From the NCBI GenBank assembly GCA_039815825.1, contig JBCBYO010000013.1, forward strand, positions 9,243-73,242: a DNA stretch of 64,000 nt, given 5' to 3'. This stretch comes from JBCBDX01 sp039815825 (GTDB lineage Bacteria; Pseudomonadota; Alphaproteobacteria; Rhizobiales; Rhizobiaceae). Position 1 is the stretch's first letter. Every line of letters starts with the position of its first letter. The position numbers were made by a program, and so were the translations under genes. Positions 44,298 to 52,881 of this stretch are shown here, one piece after another. A model generated the notes under the pieces. The model searched no databases. It was not told the DNA's origin and saw nothing but the letters and a program-made list of their open reading frames with translations.

Positions 44298-45014
44298 TTG
44301 GCAAAGCGCCGAAAGATCCTGATCACCGGCGCGACAAGCGGCATTGGATTGGCGCTCACCCAGCGGCTTTGCGGGCGTCATGATGTGCTCGCCATTGGAC
44401 GGCGTAACGAAGTAGAGGCCGGGGCATTGCTGCCGGATGGCGTCGTCTACATTCAAGCCGATCACTCCGATCCCGCCGGATGTGCAAAGGCTATTGCGCA
44501 GGGCCTATTGAAACTCGGCTGGCTAAAGCTCGACAATGCGGTGCTGAACGCGGGAGTTGGCACCGTTGTGGAAGATGGCACAGAGAGTGTCGATCTGATC
44601 CGAGAGACACTCGATACCAACCTGACAGCGCCGGTGCTAATCGTGCGGGCGCTATATCCTTGGCTGTCCAAGGCAAACGGGACGCTGACCCTTGTTGGTT
44701 CGGTCGCACACAAAGGCCAAGGCATGTTTCCCACGTACGCGGCATCCAAAGCAGGATTGAACGGGTTGGCGCGAGCTTTGCGCTCCGAGTGGCGCGGCTC
44801 AGTTACGGTGCAGGCGGTGCATCCTGGTCCCACAAAGACTGAAATGCACGCAAAGGCCGGCTATGATCCCGGCAAGGTGGGTGCGTTGTTCATCGGTGCC
44901 GACCAAATGGCCGGGATGCTGGAAGGCGCCATTGCCAATGGCCGATCACCGCAATCCCTGGCGTTTGTTCGCGCTTGGGCAGGCGGCGCACAAACCGCGA
45001 GGCGTCTGCGATGA
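44298..45014 (+). CDS. Short-chain dehydrogenase/reductase, first of a pair
   Basis: A 238-residue classical SDR. It has the cofactor motif ILITGATSGIGLALTQRL, NAGVG and the active-site Y-x3-K in YAASKAGLNGLARALRSEW, with Ser (VGSVAHK) in place before. The substrate is unknown. I choose TTG 44298 (reading AKRRKILITG), 7 bases after GGAGAG in the end of ribF; a TTG at 44280 is an alternative. It overlaps the next SDR by ATGA, so the two are made together. Confidence 0.82.
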   Translation: MAKRRKILITGATSGIGLALTQRLCGRHDVLAIGRRNEVEAGALLPDGVVYIQADHSDPAGCAKAIAQGLLKLGWLKLDNAVLNAGVGTVVEDGTESVDLIRETLDTNLTAPVLIVRALYPWLSKANGTLTLVGSVAHKGQGMFPTYAASKAGLNGLARALRSEWRGSVTVQAVHPGPTKTEMHAKAGYDPGKVGALFIGADQMAGMLEGAIANGRSPQSLAFVRAWAGGAQTARRLR

Positions 45015-45766
45015 CAAAGCGCGCGCTGGTGACAGGTGCTTATCAAGGGCTTGGCCGTGCGATGGCGGAGGCGCTTCAAGCGCAAGGCGTTGCCGTGACC
45101 ACCGTCGATCGCAACCGGTTAGAGGTCGGCGCACCTTTTCATCATCACACATGCGACTTGTCCAACCGGCAGGAAGTCGATGCGCTGATTGCCGTTTTGG
45201 CAAAAGAAGAGCCGTTTGATTTGCTTGTCTTTAACGCGGGCATCTCCGCAACCGGGCAATTCGAAGAAATAGAGCCTGAAGCCCACGCACGCGTTCTTGA
45301 GGTCAATGCGGTTGCACCGATTACGCTTTGCGCGGCTTTGAAAGCTTCAGGCCATATCGTCGATGGTGGGGACATATGTTTCGTTTCGTCCCTGTCGCAC
45401 TTTACCGGCTATCCGGGGGCAGCGAGCTATGGCGCGTCTAAGGACGCTGTCGCCATCTATGCGAAATCTATTACCAAGGTTTGGAAGAAGACGAACAAAA
45501 TCAGCGTGACAGTCGCTTATCCCGGACCGCTGCAAACGGAACATGCCGCCCGCCATGCACCCGAAGGCGCAAGCGCCGAAAAGCGCATGAAGCCCAAAGA
45601 TGCTGCAGCGCTGATCCTAAAAGACCTGCAGGCAGGCAAGGCAGCATCTCTTCCCGGCAGCGCGGCCAAGACTTTTGCATTTATTGGGCGTGTTTTCCCC
45701 GGTGCTATAACCGCCATCATGCGCAAGGTGATCTATGAGAAACTGGATCGCCGAGTTGAAGATTAA
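45011..45766 (+). CDS. Short-chain dehydrogenase/reductase, second of a pair
   Basis: A 251-residue classical SDR with TGAYQGLGRAMAEALQ for NAD(P), FNAGISATGQ and the Y-x3-K active site in AASYGASKDAVAIYAKSITK, with the Ser in FVSSLSHFTG. The last 40 residues are hydrophobic and basic, perhaps a membrane-binding end as in some SDRs acting on lipids. ATG 45011 overlaps the stop of the first SDR (ATGA). Substrate unknown; the pair could act as a heteromer or in consecutive steps. Confidence 0.82.
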   Translation: MTKRALVTGAYQGLGRAMAEALQAQGVAVTTVDRNRLEVGAPFHHHTCDLSNRQEVDALIAVLAKEEPFDLLVFNAGISATGQFEEIEPEAHARVLEVNAVAPITLCAALKASGHIVDGGDICFVSSLSHFTGYPGAASYGASKDAVAIYAKSITKVWKKTNKISVTVAYPGPLQTEHAARHAPEGASAEKRMKPKDAAALILKDLQAGKAASLPGSAAKTFAFIGRVFPGAITAIMRKVIYEKLDRRVED

Positions 45767-45841
45767 ATGGTTCACACCGGCAGTTCATCCTGCTAGACGG
45801 CGACCTGTGATGAAGATGATACGCATCAATCGAATTATGGG

Positions 45842-45880
45842 CCCGGCCCGCCGCTTCAATTAAGCGCTGCGGGGCCGGGA
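45842..45880 (+). other. Long stem-loop between the SDR pair and ileS
   Basis: CCCGGCCCGC pairs with GCGGGGCCGGG (one bulged G) and an inner CGCTT pairs with AAGCG around a CAATT loop. Only three T follow. It may be a weak terminator of the SDR operon or a structure in the ileS leader. The rest of the 199-bp gap shows no further gene. Confidence 0.5.
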
Positions 45881-45965
45881 TTTCGCGCTTGCTTAAAGGG
45901 CGCACTTTCTCCATCAGACACACAATAATTTTGCCGTATCCCATGCGGCCGCACGGACTTTGCAA

Positions 45966-48923
45966 ATGACCGACGCCACCGAGAACAAAATCGACTATTC
46001 CAAAACGCTGAACCTGCCGCAGACGAACTTTCCGATGCGCGCGGGCCTGCCGAAGAAAGAGCCCGAAATCATCGCACGCTGGCAGGAGATGGACCTCTAC
46101 CAAGCGTTGCGCGACGACGCAAAAGGCCGCGAAAAATATATCCTGCATGATGGCCCACCCTATGCGAACGGCAATCTGCACATCGGTCACGCCCTCAATA
46201 AAATTCTGAAAGATCTGATCACCCGCTCATTTCAGATGCGTGGTTATGATTCCAACTATGTGCCCGGCTGGGATTGCCATGGCTTGCCGATTGAGTGGAA
46301 GATCGAAGAGCAGTACCGCGCCAAGGGCCGCGACAAGGACGAAGTGCCGATCAACGAATTCCGCAAGGAATGTCGGGATTTCGCGACCCACTGGGTGGGC
46401 GTGCAGACTGAAGAGTTCCAACGCCTTGGCGTAACCGGCGACTTCAAAAACCCTTATCTCACCATGGCCTATGAAGCCGAGGCGATCATTGCCGGCGAAT
46501 TGATGAAGTTTGCTTCATCCGGCCAACTTTACCGTGGTTCAAAACCGATCATGTGGTCGGTCGTTGAGCGGACAGCCTTGGCCGAAGCCGAGGTGGAATA
46601 TGCGATCCACGAGAGTGATACGATCTGGACGAAATTCCCGATCGTTGCTGGTTCGGACGAATTGAACGAGGCCTCTGTCGTCATCTGGACGACGACACCT
46701 TGGACCATTCCCGGTAACCGCGCTGTCTGTTTCTCCGGCAAAATCAGCTATGGCCTTTATGAAGTGACGGCGGCTGAAAATGACTTCGGTCCTCAACCCG
46801 GCGACAAGCTTATCTTTGCTGACAGACTGGCCCCAGAGTGTTTTGAAAAAGCGAAACTGGAGTTCAATCGCGTGCGTGACGTGAAGAGTGATGAACTGTC
46901 CGGTATCACGCTCGCCCACCCGCTGCGTGGCCAAGGCTACGATTTCGACGTCCCGCTGCTCGATGGCGATCACGTCACCGATGACGCTGGTACCGGCTTT
47001 GTTCACACCGCGCCCGGCCATGGCCGTGATGACTTTGAAATCTGGATGGCCAAGGGGCGCGATCTGGAAGAGCGCGGCATCGACACCGCCATCCCGTTCA
47101 CCGTTGACGACAAGGGCTTTTACACTGCCGATGCGCCGGGTTTTGAAGGCGCGCAGGTCATCGACCATAAGGGTAAGAAGGGTGATGCCAACAAGCGCGT
47201 GATCGAAGCGTTGATCAACGCCAACAACCTTTTTGCGCGCGGTCGTCTCAAGCACGAATATCCGCACTCTTGGCGCTCCAAAAAGCCGGTCATCTTCCGC
47301 AACACGCCGCAATGGTTCGTCTATATGGACAAGGATGGCGTAGTCGGCGGCAAGGGCTCGCAAATGGGCACGCTGCGCCAGACGGCGCTCGCCGCCATTG
47401 ACGAGACACGCTTTGTGCCCGCGCAAGGTCAGAACCGCCTGCGCGCCATGATCGAACAGCGCCCCGATTGGGTGTTGAGCCGCCAGCGAGCCTGGGGCGT
47501 GCCGATTTCGGTCTTCCGCCACACGGAAACCGGCCAAATCATTCCCGGCCCGGATTTTGATCGGTCCGATGAACTGTCGACCCGCATCATGGATGCCTTC
47601 AAAGCCGAAGGCGCCGATGCCTGGTACGAGGACGGAGCCAAGGAACGCTTCCTCGACGGCTTTGTCGACGACATGGCGGCTTGGGAGAAGATCGATGACA
47701 TCCTCGATGTCTGGTTTGACTCGGGCTCGACGCACGCCTTCTGCCTGGAAATGCGTGATGATCTGAAATGGCCGGCTGACCTCTATCTGGAAGGGTCGGA
47801 CCAACACCGCGGCTGGTTCCACTCTTCGCTGCTTGAAAGCGCCGGTACCCGTGGCCGTGCCCCTTATAATGCCGTGCTGACGCATGGTTTCGTCATGGCC
47901 GAGGATGGACGAAAAATGTCCAAATCTGAAGGCAATGTCGTCACGCCGCAGGATGTGATCAAAAAGTCCGGTGCAGACATTTTACGTCTGTGGGTCGCGA
48001 CTTCTGATTATTCTGAGGATTTGCGTCTCGGCGAAACGATCCTCCAAACCAACATTGATAGCTATCGTAAGCTGCGTAACACCATTCGCTGGATGCTTGG
48101 CACGCTTGCCCATGATGAAGGCGAGAGCGTTGACTATGCGGACATGCCAGAGCTGGAACGCCTGATGCTCCATCGGCTCTGGGAGTTGGATAGCGTTGTC
48201 AATGAAGGATATGACAATTTCGACTTCAAGCGGATCACCCGCCAGATGTTGGATTTTATGGTTCTGGAGCTGTCGGCCTTCTATTTCGACATCCGCAAAG
48301 ATGCGCTCTACTGCGAAGCGCCGTCTTCGACCAAGCGCAAAGCGGCTCTGCAGGTCGTCAGCCAATTGTTTGATCGTATCGTCACTTGGATGGCGCCGAT
48401 CCTCCCTTTCACCATGGAAGAGGCGTGGCAGGAGCGTTATCCCAACGCGAAATCCGTGCATCTTGAGCAATTCAGAGGTTGCCCTGACCATTGGCGTGAT
48501 GACGCCTTGGCGGCCAAATGGAAAAAAGTGCGCACCGTCCGACGTGTGGTGACCGGCGCGCTTGAGATTGAGCGCAAGGAAAAGCGCATTGGGTCTTCAC
48601 TTGAAGCGGCACCATTTGTTCACGTTACAGATAGTGACCTTTTGGCCGCTATCGAAGGCTTGGACATGGCTGAAATCTGCATCACGTCAGATATCCATAT
48701 TTCGCAAAAGCCAGCTCATCAGGTCGGGTTCACGTTGGCTGATGTTGACGGTGTTGTGGTCATTCCGGCCATGGCTGAAGGTAAGAAGTGCGCGCGTTCT
48801 TGGCGGGTAACGAAAGATGTGGGATCAGATACGCGGTTTCCGGATGTTTCTGCGCGTGACGCAATGGTTTTGCACGAGCTTGAAAACCTTGGCCGGCTTG
48901 ACAACATGGTTAACCAATCATGA
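45966..48923 (+). CDS. ileS: Isoleucyl-tRNA synthetase
   Basis: Charges tRNA-Ile. The 985-residue class Ia synthetase has PPYANGNLHIGHALNKILKD (HIGH), the editing domain with VVIWTTTPWTIPGNRAVCFS, the WVLSRQRAWGVPISVFRHTE region, WFDSGSTHAFCLEMRDDL and the KMSKS loop EDGRKMSKSEGN. The C-terminal zinc finger of many bacterial IleRS is reduced: KKCARSWRVTKDVG and the following part keep only one cysteine. ATG 45966 (MTDATENKIDY) is preferred over the TTG at 45960. The gene stands alone; the lspA gene that follows ileS in many proteobacteria is absent here, replaced by a lipoprotein gene. Confidence 0.96.
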   Translation: MTDATENKIDYSKTLNLPQTNFPMRAGLPKKEPEIIARWQEMDLYQALRDDAKGREKYILHDGPPYANGNLHIGHALNKILKDLITRSFQMRGYDSNYVPGWDCHGLPIEWKIEEQYRAKGRDKDEVPINEFRKECRDFATHWVGVQTEEFQRLGVTGDFKNPYLTMAYEAEAIIAGELMKFASSGQLYRGSKPIMWSVVERTALAEAEVEYAIHESDTIWTKFPIVAGSDELNEASVVIWTTTPWTIPGNRAVCFSGKISYGLYEVTAAENDFGPQPGDKLIFADRLAPECFEKAKLEFNRVRDVKSDELSGITLAHPLRGQGYDFDVPLLDGDHVTDDAGTGFVHTAPGHGRDDFEIWMAKGRDLEERGIDTAIPFTVDDKGFYTADAPGFEGAQVIDHKGKKGDANKRVIEALINANNLFARGRLKHEYPHSWRSKKPVIFRNTPQWFVYMDKDGVVGGKGSQMGTLRQTALAAIDETRFVPAQGQNRLRAMIEQRPDWVLSRQRAWGVPISVFRHTETGQIIPGPDFDRSDELSTRIMDAFKAEGADAWYEDGAKERFLDGFVDDMAAWEKIDDILDVWFDSGSTHAFCLEMRDDLKWPADLYLEGSDQHRGWFHSSLLESAGTRGRAPYNAVLTHGFVMAEDGRKMSKSEGNVVTPQDVIKKSGADILRLWVATSDYSEDLRLGETILQTNIDSYRKLRNTIRWMLGTLAHDEGESVDYADMPELERLMLHRLWELDSVVNEGYDNFDFKRITRQMLDFMVLELSAFYFDIRKDALYCEAPSSTKRKAALQVVSQLFDRIVTWMAPILPFTMEEAWQERYPNAKSVHLEQFRGCPDHWRDDALAAKWKKVRTVRRVVTGALEIERKEKRIGSSLEAAPFVHVTDSDLLAAIEGLDMAEICITSDIHISQKPAHQVGFTLADVDGVVVIPAMAEGKKCARSWRVTKDVGSDTRFPDVSARDAMVLHELENLGRLDNMVNQS

Positions 48924-49027
48924 GCTGAAATTTCGCAGGCCGTGGACGATGACCCGTGGCCTGTGATATAGGCTTCCCGAAATTGCCGCATTTCGCGTTG
49001 ATGAGGCGCCAAACAGGGATATTGAAC

Positions 49028-49591
49028 TTGGGCACACATCGTTCTCACTTGCTGACCGCTTCCGCTCTTGTGGCAACGCTTGCGTTGGCAGGTTGCTTTG
49101 GTCCGACATATGGTACCGACCAAACACAGGGCGATGCGTTGTTCACTGATTTGGGTAATGCCATCTCAATAGGCGACCGCCGAAAAAAACAGCCAATCAA
49201 TTATGCGCCCCGGGCAGACATTTTGCAGCCGACGACGACAGCGGCACTGCCTGCACCGCAGGAAAACATCGTGTCATCTTCCGAGGCTTGGCCTGAATCA
49301 CCAGAAGAGCTCCGCGCGCGGGTTTTAACGGACATCGAAAATGAACGCCGTGACCCGAACTTCATCGCAAACCAAGCAGAGGCAGCGGCTCTGGGTGCGT
49401 CTGATGGCCCAAATCAGCGTGCGGGTGCAGCTACGCGCCGTTATTTGACCGATCCACCAGCTGAGTATCGTATTCCGGCCGATACGGCAGCGACGGGTGA
49501 TCTTGGTGTAAGCGAGGCGAAAAAAGCCCGGCAGTTGAAGGCCGCGCAAAATGAAGGCGGCTTCCTTAGCAATCTCATACCATGGCTTTGA
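49028..49591 (+). CDS. Lipoprotein of unknown function
   Basis: A protein of about 187 residues with a lipoprotein signal (SALVATLALAGCFGP, lipobox LAGC), so it should be attached to the inner or outer membrane. The mature part is polar, rich in Ala, Thr, Pro and Glu, without known domain, and looks partly disordered. I place the start at TTG 49028, 9 bases after CAGGG, which gives a signal peptide of usual length. ATG 49001 would add nine residues. It lies about 100 bp after ileS and is convergent with tadA, 1 bp away. Confidence 0.7.
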   Translation: MGTHRSHLLTASALVATLALAGCFGPTYGTDQTQGDALFTDLGNAISIGDRRKKQPINYAPRADILQPTTTAALPAPQENIVSSSEAWPESPEELRARVLTDIENERRDPNFIANQAEAAALGASDGPNQRAGAATRRYLTDPPAEYRIPADTAATGDLGVSEAKKARQLKAAQNEGGFLSNLIPWL

Positions 49592-49592
49592 T

Positions 49593-50054
49593 CTAGGCTT
49601 GGCGACGGCGCACTTCGAAAAACGTCTTCAACAAACGAGCTGCTTCAATTTCGCCGATGCCCGAATAAACGTCTGGCGCGTGGTGGCAGGTTGCCTGCGC
49701 AAAAAACTGCCCGCCATGTAAAACACCGCCAGACTTTGGATCCGAGGCGCCGAAATAAAGCCGTCTGATACGTGCAAATGAGATCGCTGCCGCACACATC
49801 GCACAGGGCTCAAGCGTAACATATAGGTCGCAGTCGGGTAGGCGCTGGGTGGATAACTCTTGGCATGTTTCGCGAATAACAAGTATCTCGGCATGGGCAG
49901 TTGGATCATGCAATTCAAGCGTGCGGTTGCCCGCGCGGGCGATAATGTCATTGTCTCGCACCAGCACCGCGCCAACGGGCACCTCACCGCGTTGTCCCGC
50001 CTGCTTAGCCTGCGCCAAGGCTTGGTCCATGAATGTCGCTGCTTGTGTTTCCAA
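49593..50054 (-). CDS. tadA: tRNA-specific adenosine deaminase
   Basis: Converts A34 to inosine in tRNA-Arg(ACG). The 153-residue zinc enzyme has GEVPVGAVLVRDNDIIARAG, the HAE active site PTAHAEILVIRETCQ, PCAMC in YVTLEPCAMCAAAISFARIR and the DPKSGGV segment. The open frame extends to 50333, but that part overlaps the divergent pseudouridine synthase gene. Relatives have about 8 residues before FM-x-x-AL, so TTG 50054 (GAGAGA eight bases before) fits best; ATG 50030 (MDQALAQAK) is the alternative. Confidence 0.92.
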   Translation of the reverse strand: METQAATFMDQALAQAKQAGQRGEVPVGAVLVRDNDIIARAGNRTLELHDPTAHAEILVIRETCQELSTQRLPDCDLYVTLEPCAMCAAAISFARIRRLYFGASDPKSGGVLHGGQFFAQATCHHAPDVYSGIGEIEAARLLKTFFEVRRRQA

Positions 50055-50103
50055 CGTAATTTCTCTCGCAAGTCGCGCAATCACCTGATACGTCGCGCAG
50101 CAA

Positions 50104-51408
50104 ATGTCAAAGAAGAGTGATCCGACAATGAGCGGTGAAAAATCCGGCCGTCCCGGCAACAGCAGAAGACCCAGCCAGGGAAGGGGTGCGGAACTTAAAA
50201 GTCGCGGTTTTAAAGGGAAGCCGAAAGGCGCACCCGGTGGCGAAGGCCGTTCACGGGGGTTTAAAAGCCATGATGGCAAATTTTCGCCGAAGAACGCCGG
50301 CCGCGACAAGGCGATGCCGGAGAGAGCAGACACGCCACCTGTTGACGACGAGCAGGAGGCACCTCAGGAGCGGATCGCCAAGCGATTGGCGCGCGCCGGG
50401 GTCGCATCAAGACGCGAAGCAGAATCCCTGATATTTGACGGCCGGGTGACGCTCAATGGTACATTGCTAAAATCGCCGGCGGTCAATGTGGGGGCAACCG
50501 ACGAGATCCTGATCGACGGCAAACCGATACCAACAATCGAGCGCACAAGGCTGTGGCTTTATCACAAGCCATCGGGCCTTGTGACGTCAAACAATGATCC
50601 AGAAGGTCGGCCGACGGTTTTTGCCAATCTGCCAAACGATCTACCACGCGTTGTCAGCGTTGGCCGTTTGGATATGAATACGGAAGGCTTGTTACTTCTA
50701 ACCAATGACGGCGGTCTGGCACGCATCCTCGAATTACCGCAAACAGCTTGGCTGCGACGTTATCGGGTCCGTGCGCATGGGCGCATTACGCAAGGCAAGT
50801 TGGATACGTTGAAAGATGGGATCGCGGTGGATGGCGTATTCTATGGCGCCATCGATGCGGTGTTGGAACGCGAACAGGGCGCCAATGTCTGGATAGAAAT
50901 GGGCCTTCGCGAGGGCAAAAACCGCGAGGTGCGCAACGTGCTCGGTGCACTTGGCCTGCAAGTGAATCGCTTGATTCGCGTTTCTTATGGTCCTTTCCAA
51001 CTCGGCGATCTGCCTGAAGGCGCTGTTATGGAAATTAAGGGAAAGACATTGCGCGATCAGCTTGGTCGACGCCTCGTTGCCGAATCTGGCGCCAACTTTG
51101 ATGCGCCGATTGTAAATGCTTTTCCCAACCGACCGGTGAAAGCTGAAAAGAAAGAAGAGGCTCCCAAGCGAGATACAACGCCGAAGTCCGATTGGGTATC
51201 GTCGTCGTCTGGCCGTCGGGGTAAACCATCGTCGCTCGATCGCTTGAGCACACAAAAGCCCGAACCACCCAAATATCGCTCCTCAGAAGGATCGCGCGGT
51301 TCCAACGTCTGGATGGCAAGTGGCGCGCGGCCAACCGGTGCCAAACACAAGCAAGCCGCCAAGCCCAAACCCGGAATGAAACCATCTGGGAAAAAGCCGC
51401 AGCGCTGA
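50104..51408 (+). CDS. 23S/16S rRNA pseudouridine synthase (RsuA/RluB type)
   Basis: A 434-residue protein with an N-terminal basic, disordered part of about 85 residues, an S4 RNA-binding domain (ERIAKRLARAGVASRREAES, LIFDGRVTLNGT), and the catalytic domain with VVSVGRLDMNTEGLLLLTND, holding the catalytic Asp, and GLREGKNREVRNVLGALGLQ. A Lys/Arg/Pro-rich tail of about 110 residues follows. RluB (U2605) or RsuA cannot be separated with certainty; RluB is more likely in alphaproteobacteria. ATG 50104 is used. It overlaps rsmD by one base (TGATG). Confidence 0.9.
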   Translation: MSKKSDPTMSGEKSGRPGNSRRPSQGRGAELKSRGFKGKPKGAPGGEGRSRGFKSHDGKFSPKNAGRDKAMPERADTPPVDDEQEAPQERIAKRLARAGVASRREAESLIFDGRVTLNGTLLKSPAVNVGATDEILIDGKPIPTIERTRLWLYHKPSGLVTSNNDPEGRPTVFANLPNDLPRVVSVGRLDMNTEGLLLLTNDGGLARILELPQTAWLRRYRVRAHGRITQGKLDTLKDGIAVDGVFYGAIDAVLEREQGANVWIEMGLREGKNREVRNVLGALGLQVNRLIRVSYGPFQLGDLPEGAVMEIKGKTLRDQLGRRLVAESGANFDAPIVNAFPNRPVKAEKKEEAPKRDTTPKSDWVSSSSGRRGKPSSLDRLSTQKPEPPKYRSSEGSRGSNVWMASGARPTGAKHKQAAKPKPGMKPSGKKPQR

Positions 51409-51989
51409 TGCGTATCGGCGGTGGCAAAATGAAGGGCCGGCCTATCAAGGCGCCACCACGATCGGATCAATCCATTCGTCCGACCACCGACCGCGTGCGC
51501 GAAAGTCTCTTCAACATTCTCACGCACCGTTTTGGGGCGCCTTTTGAAGGCAGTCGCGTTCTCGATCTTTTTGCAGGGACGGGTGCCTTGGGTCTCGAAG
51601 CGCTGTCTCGCGGCGCTGAATTTGCGTTGTTTGTGGACAATGGCACTTCCGCGCGCGGATTGATCCGCGAGAATATCCACGCCATGGGTTGGCAAGGTAA
51701 CGCTAAGCTATTCCGGCGGGATGCCGCGAGCATGGGCCCTATCGGTACGATGAAACCTTTCGACCTTGTTTTCATGGACCCGCCATATGGACGTGGTCTT
51801 GGCGAAAAGGCGCTCGAAACATTGGCAGACGGCGGTTGGCTGAAACCGGAAGCAGTCATTGTGCTGGAAGAAAGCGCATCGGCTGGCTTTCTGCTGCCCA
51901 CTTCATATATTCTTGAAGACGAACGGCGCACCGGGGACACAATCACGCGTATACTGAGACCGGCAACCACAGCAGAGGTCATAAAGTGA
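51408..51989 (+). CDS. rsmD: 16S rRNA (guanine-966-N2)-methyltransferase
   Basis: Methylates G966 of 16S rRNA with S-adenosylmethionine. The 193-residue protein begins MRIGGGKMKGRPIKAPPRSD, has IRPTTDRVRESLFNILTHRF, the cofactor site VLDLFAGTGALGLEALSRGA and the catalytic FMDPPYGRG. It starts on the stop of the pseudouridine synthase gene (shared A) and its stop is overlapped by the patatin gene (GTGA), so all three are translationally coupled. Confidence 0.94.
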   Translation: MRIGGGKMKGRPIKAPPRSDQSIRPTTDRVRESLFNILTHRFGAPFEGSRVLDLFAGTGALGLEALSRGAEFALFVDNGTSARGLIRENIHAMGWQGNAKLFRRDAASMGPIGTMKPFDLVFMDPPYGRGLGEKALETLADGGWLKPEAVIVLEESASAGFLLPTSYILEDERRTGDTITRILRPATTAEVIK

Positions 51990-52873
51990 GCAGTGCTTTA
52001 CAACATCAATCCTCGTCATCGACACCCACCGTAGCTTTGGCATTGGGTGGCGGCGGTGCCCGTGGATTTGCCCACATTCACGTTTTGGAAGCGCTCGATG
52101 ACTTGGGTATTCGCCCGTCGATTATTTCAGGATCGTCTATCGGCTCTTTGATGGGAGCTGCATACGCGTCTGGTATGACAGGCCAGGAGTTGCACGAATA
52201 TACATTGGCTTTGGTGGGAAATCGCAAAGAGGTGTTGTCCAAATTTTGGCAAACCCGTCCGGCAAAGTTCAGCGATATTGTCGACGGCGGTTTTCGCTTT
52301 GGTCAGTTCAATGTGGAAAAAATCACGAAGGCATTTTTGCCCGAGCAAATCAAAGCCACTTTGGAAGAACTGGAAATTCCACTTCTGGTCACAGCTACCG
52401 ATTTTTATGGTCACTCATGCACCTATTTTGACAGTGGTGACCTGCACTCTGCCATTGGCGCATCATCTGCCATACCGGCGGTATTCAAGCCCGTTACCAG
52501 AAATGGCCGCGTTTATATTGACGGCGGTATCTTCAATCCCGTGCCCTATGATATTTTGGAAGGTAAAGCGGATATCGTGATCGGCGTTGATGTCATCGGC
52601 GGGCCGGTGGGCGATGAGGCGAAGTCCCCTACAGCTATCGAAAGCCTTTATGGCTCATCGCAATTGATGATGCAGTCAATCATGCAGCTGAAGCTTGCCC
52701 AGTCGCCACCCGACGTATACGTCCGACCACCGGTATCCTCGTTTCGGGTCATGGATTTCTTTAAAGCCAAATTGATCTTGGAAGCGACCAAATCGATAAA
52801 GGAAGACTTCAAGTACAAGCTTGAAGCGGCCATGGAAATGCCGCGCCACGATAACGTCGAAACGGCTGTTTGA
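51986..52873 (+). CDS. Patatin-like phospholipase family protein
   Basis: A 295-residue protein with the patatin signature: LALGGGGARGFAHIHVLEAL (oxyanion hole), the GxSxG nucleophile serine in SGSSIGSLMGAAYASG and the catalytic Asp in YIDGGIFNPVPYD. The class covers RssA-like lipid acyl hydrolases; the substrate is unknown. It starts at GTG 51986 in a GTGA overlap with rsmD. No signal peptide is seen, so it should act in the cytoplasm or at the inner face of the membrane. It is convergent with the MATE gene, 8 bp away. Confidence 0.88.
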   Translation: MSSALQHQSSSSTPTVALALGGGGARGFAHIHVLEALDDLGIRPSIISGSSIGSLMGAAYASGMTGQELHEYTLALVGNRKEVLSKFWQTRPAKFSDIVDGGFRFGQFNVEKITKAFLPEQIKATLEELEIPLLVTATDFYGHSCTYFDSGDLHSAIGASSAIPAVFKPVTRNGRVYIDGGIFNPVPYDILEGKADIVIGVDVIGGPVGDEAKSPTAIESLYGSSQLMMQSIMQLKLAQSPPDVYVRPPVSSFRVMDFFKAKLILEATKSIKEDFKYKLEAAMEMPRHDNVETAV

Positions 52874-52881
52874 GCTCTGAT

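Noticed and set aside
46539..47885. 448-residue open frame on the minus strand inside ileS
   Set aside because: It lies antisense to the catalytic and editing core of IleRS, whose frame is unmistakable, and its translation resembles no protein. It is a by-product of GC-rich codon use.
50055..50333. Long N-terminal extension of tadA
   Set aside because: It overlaps the first part of the divergent pseudouridine synthase gene and is Pro/Leu-rich; TadA proteins begin shortly before the first helix.
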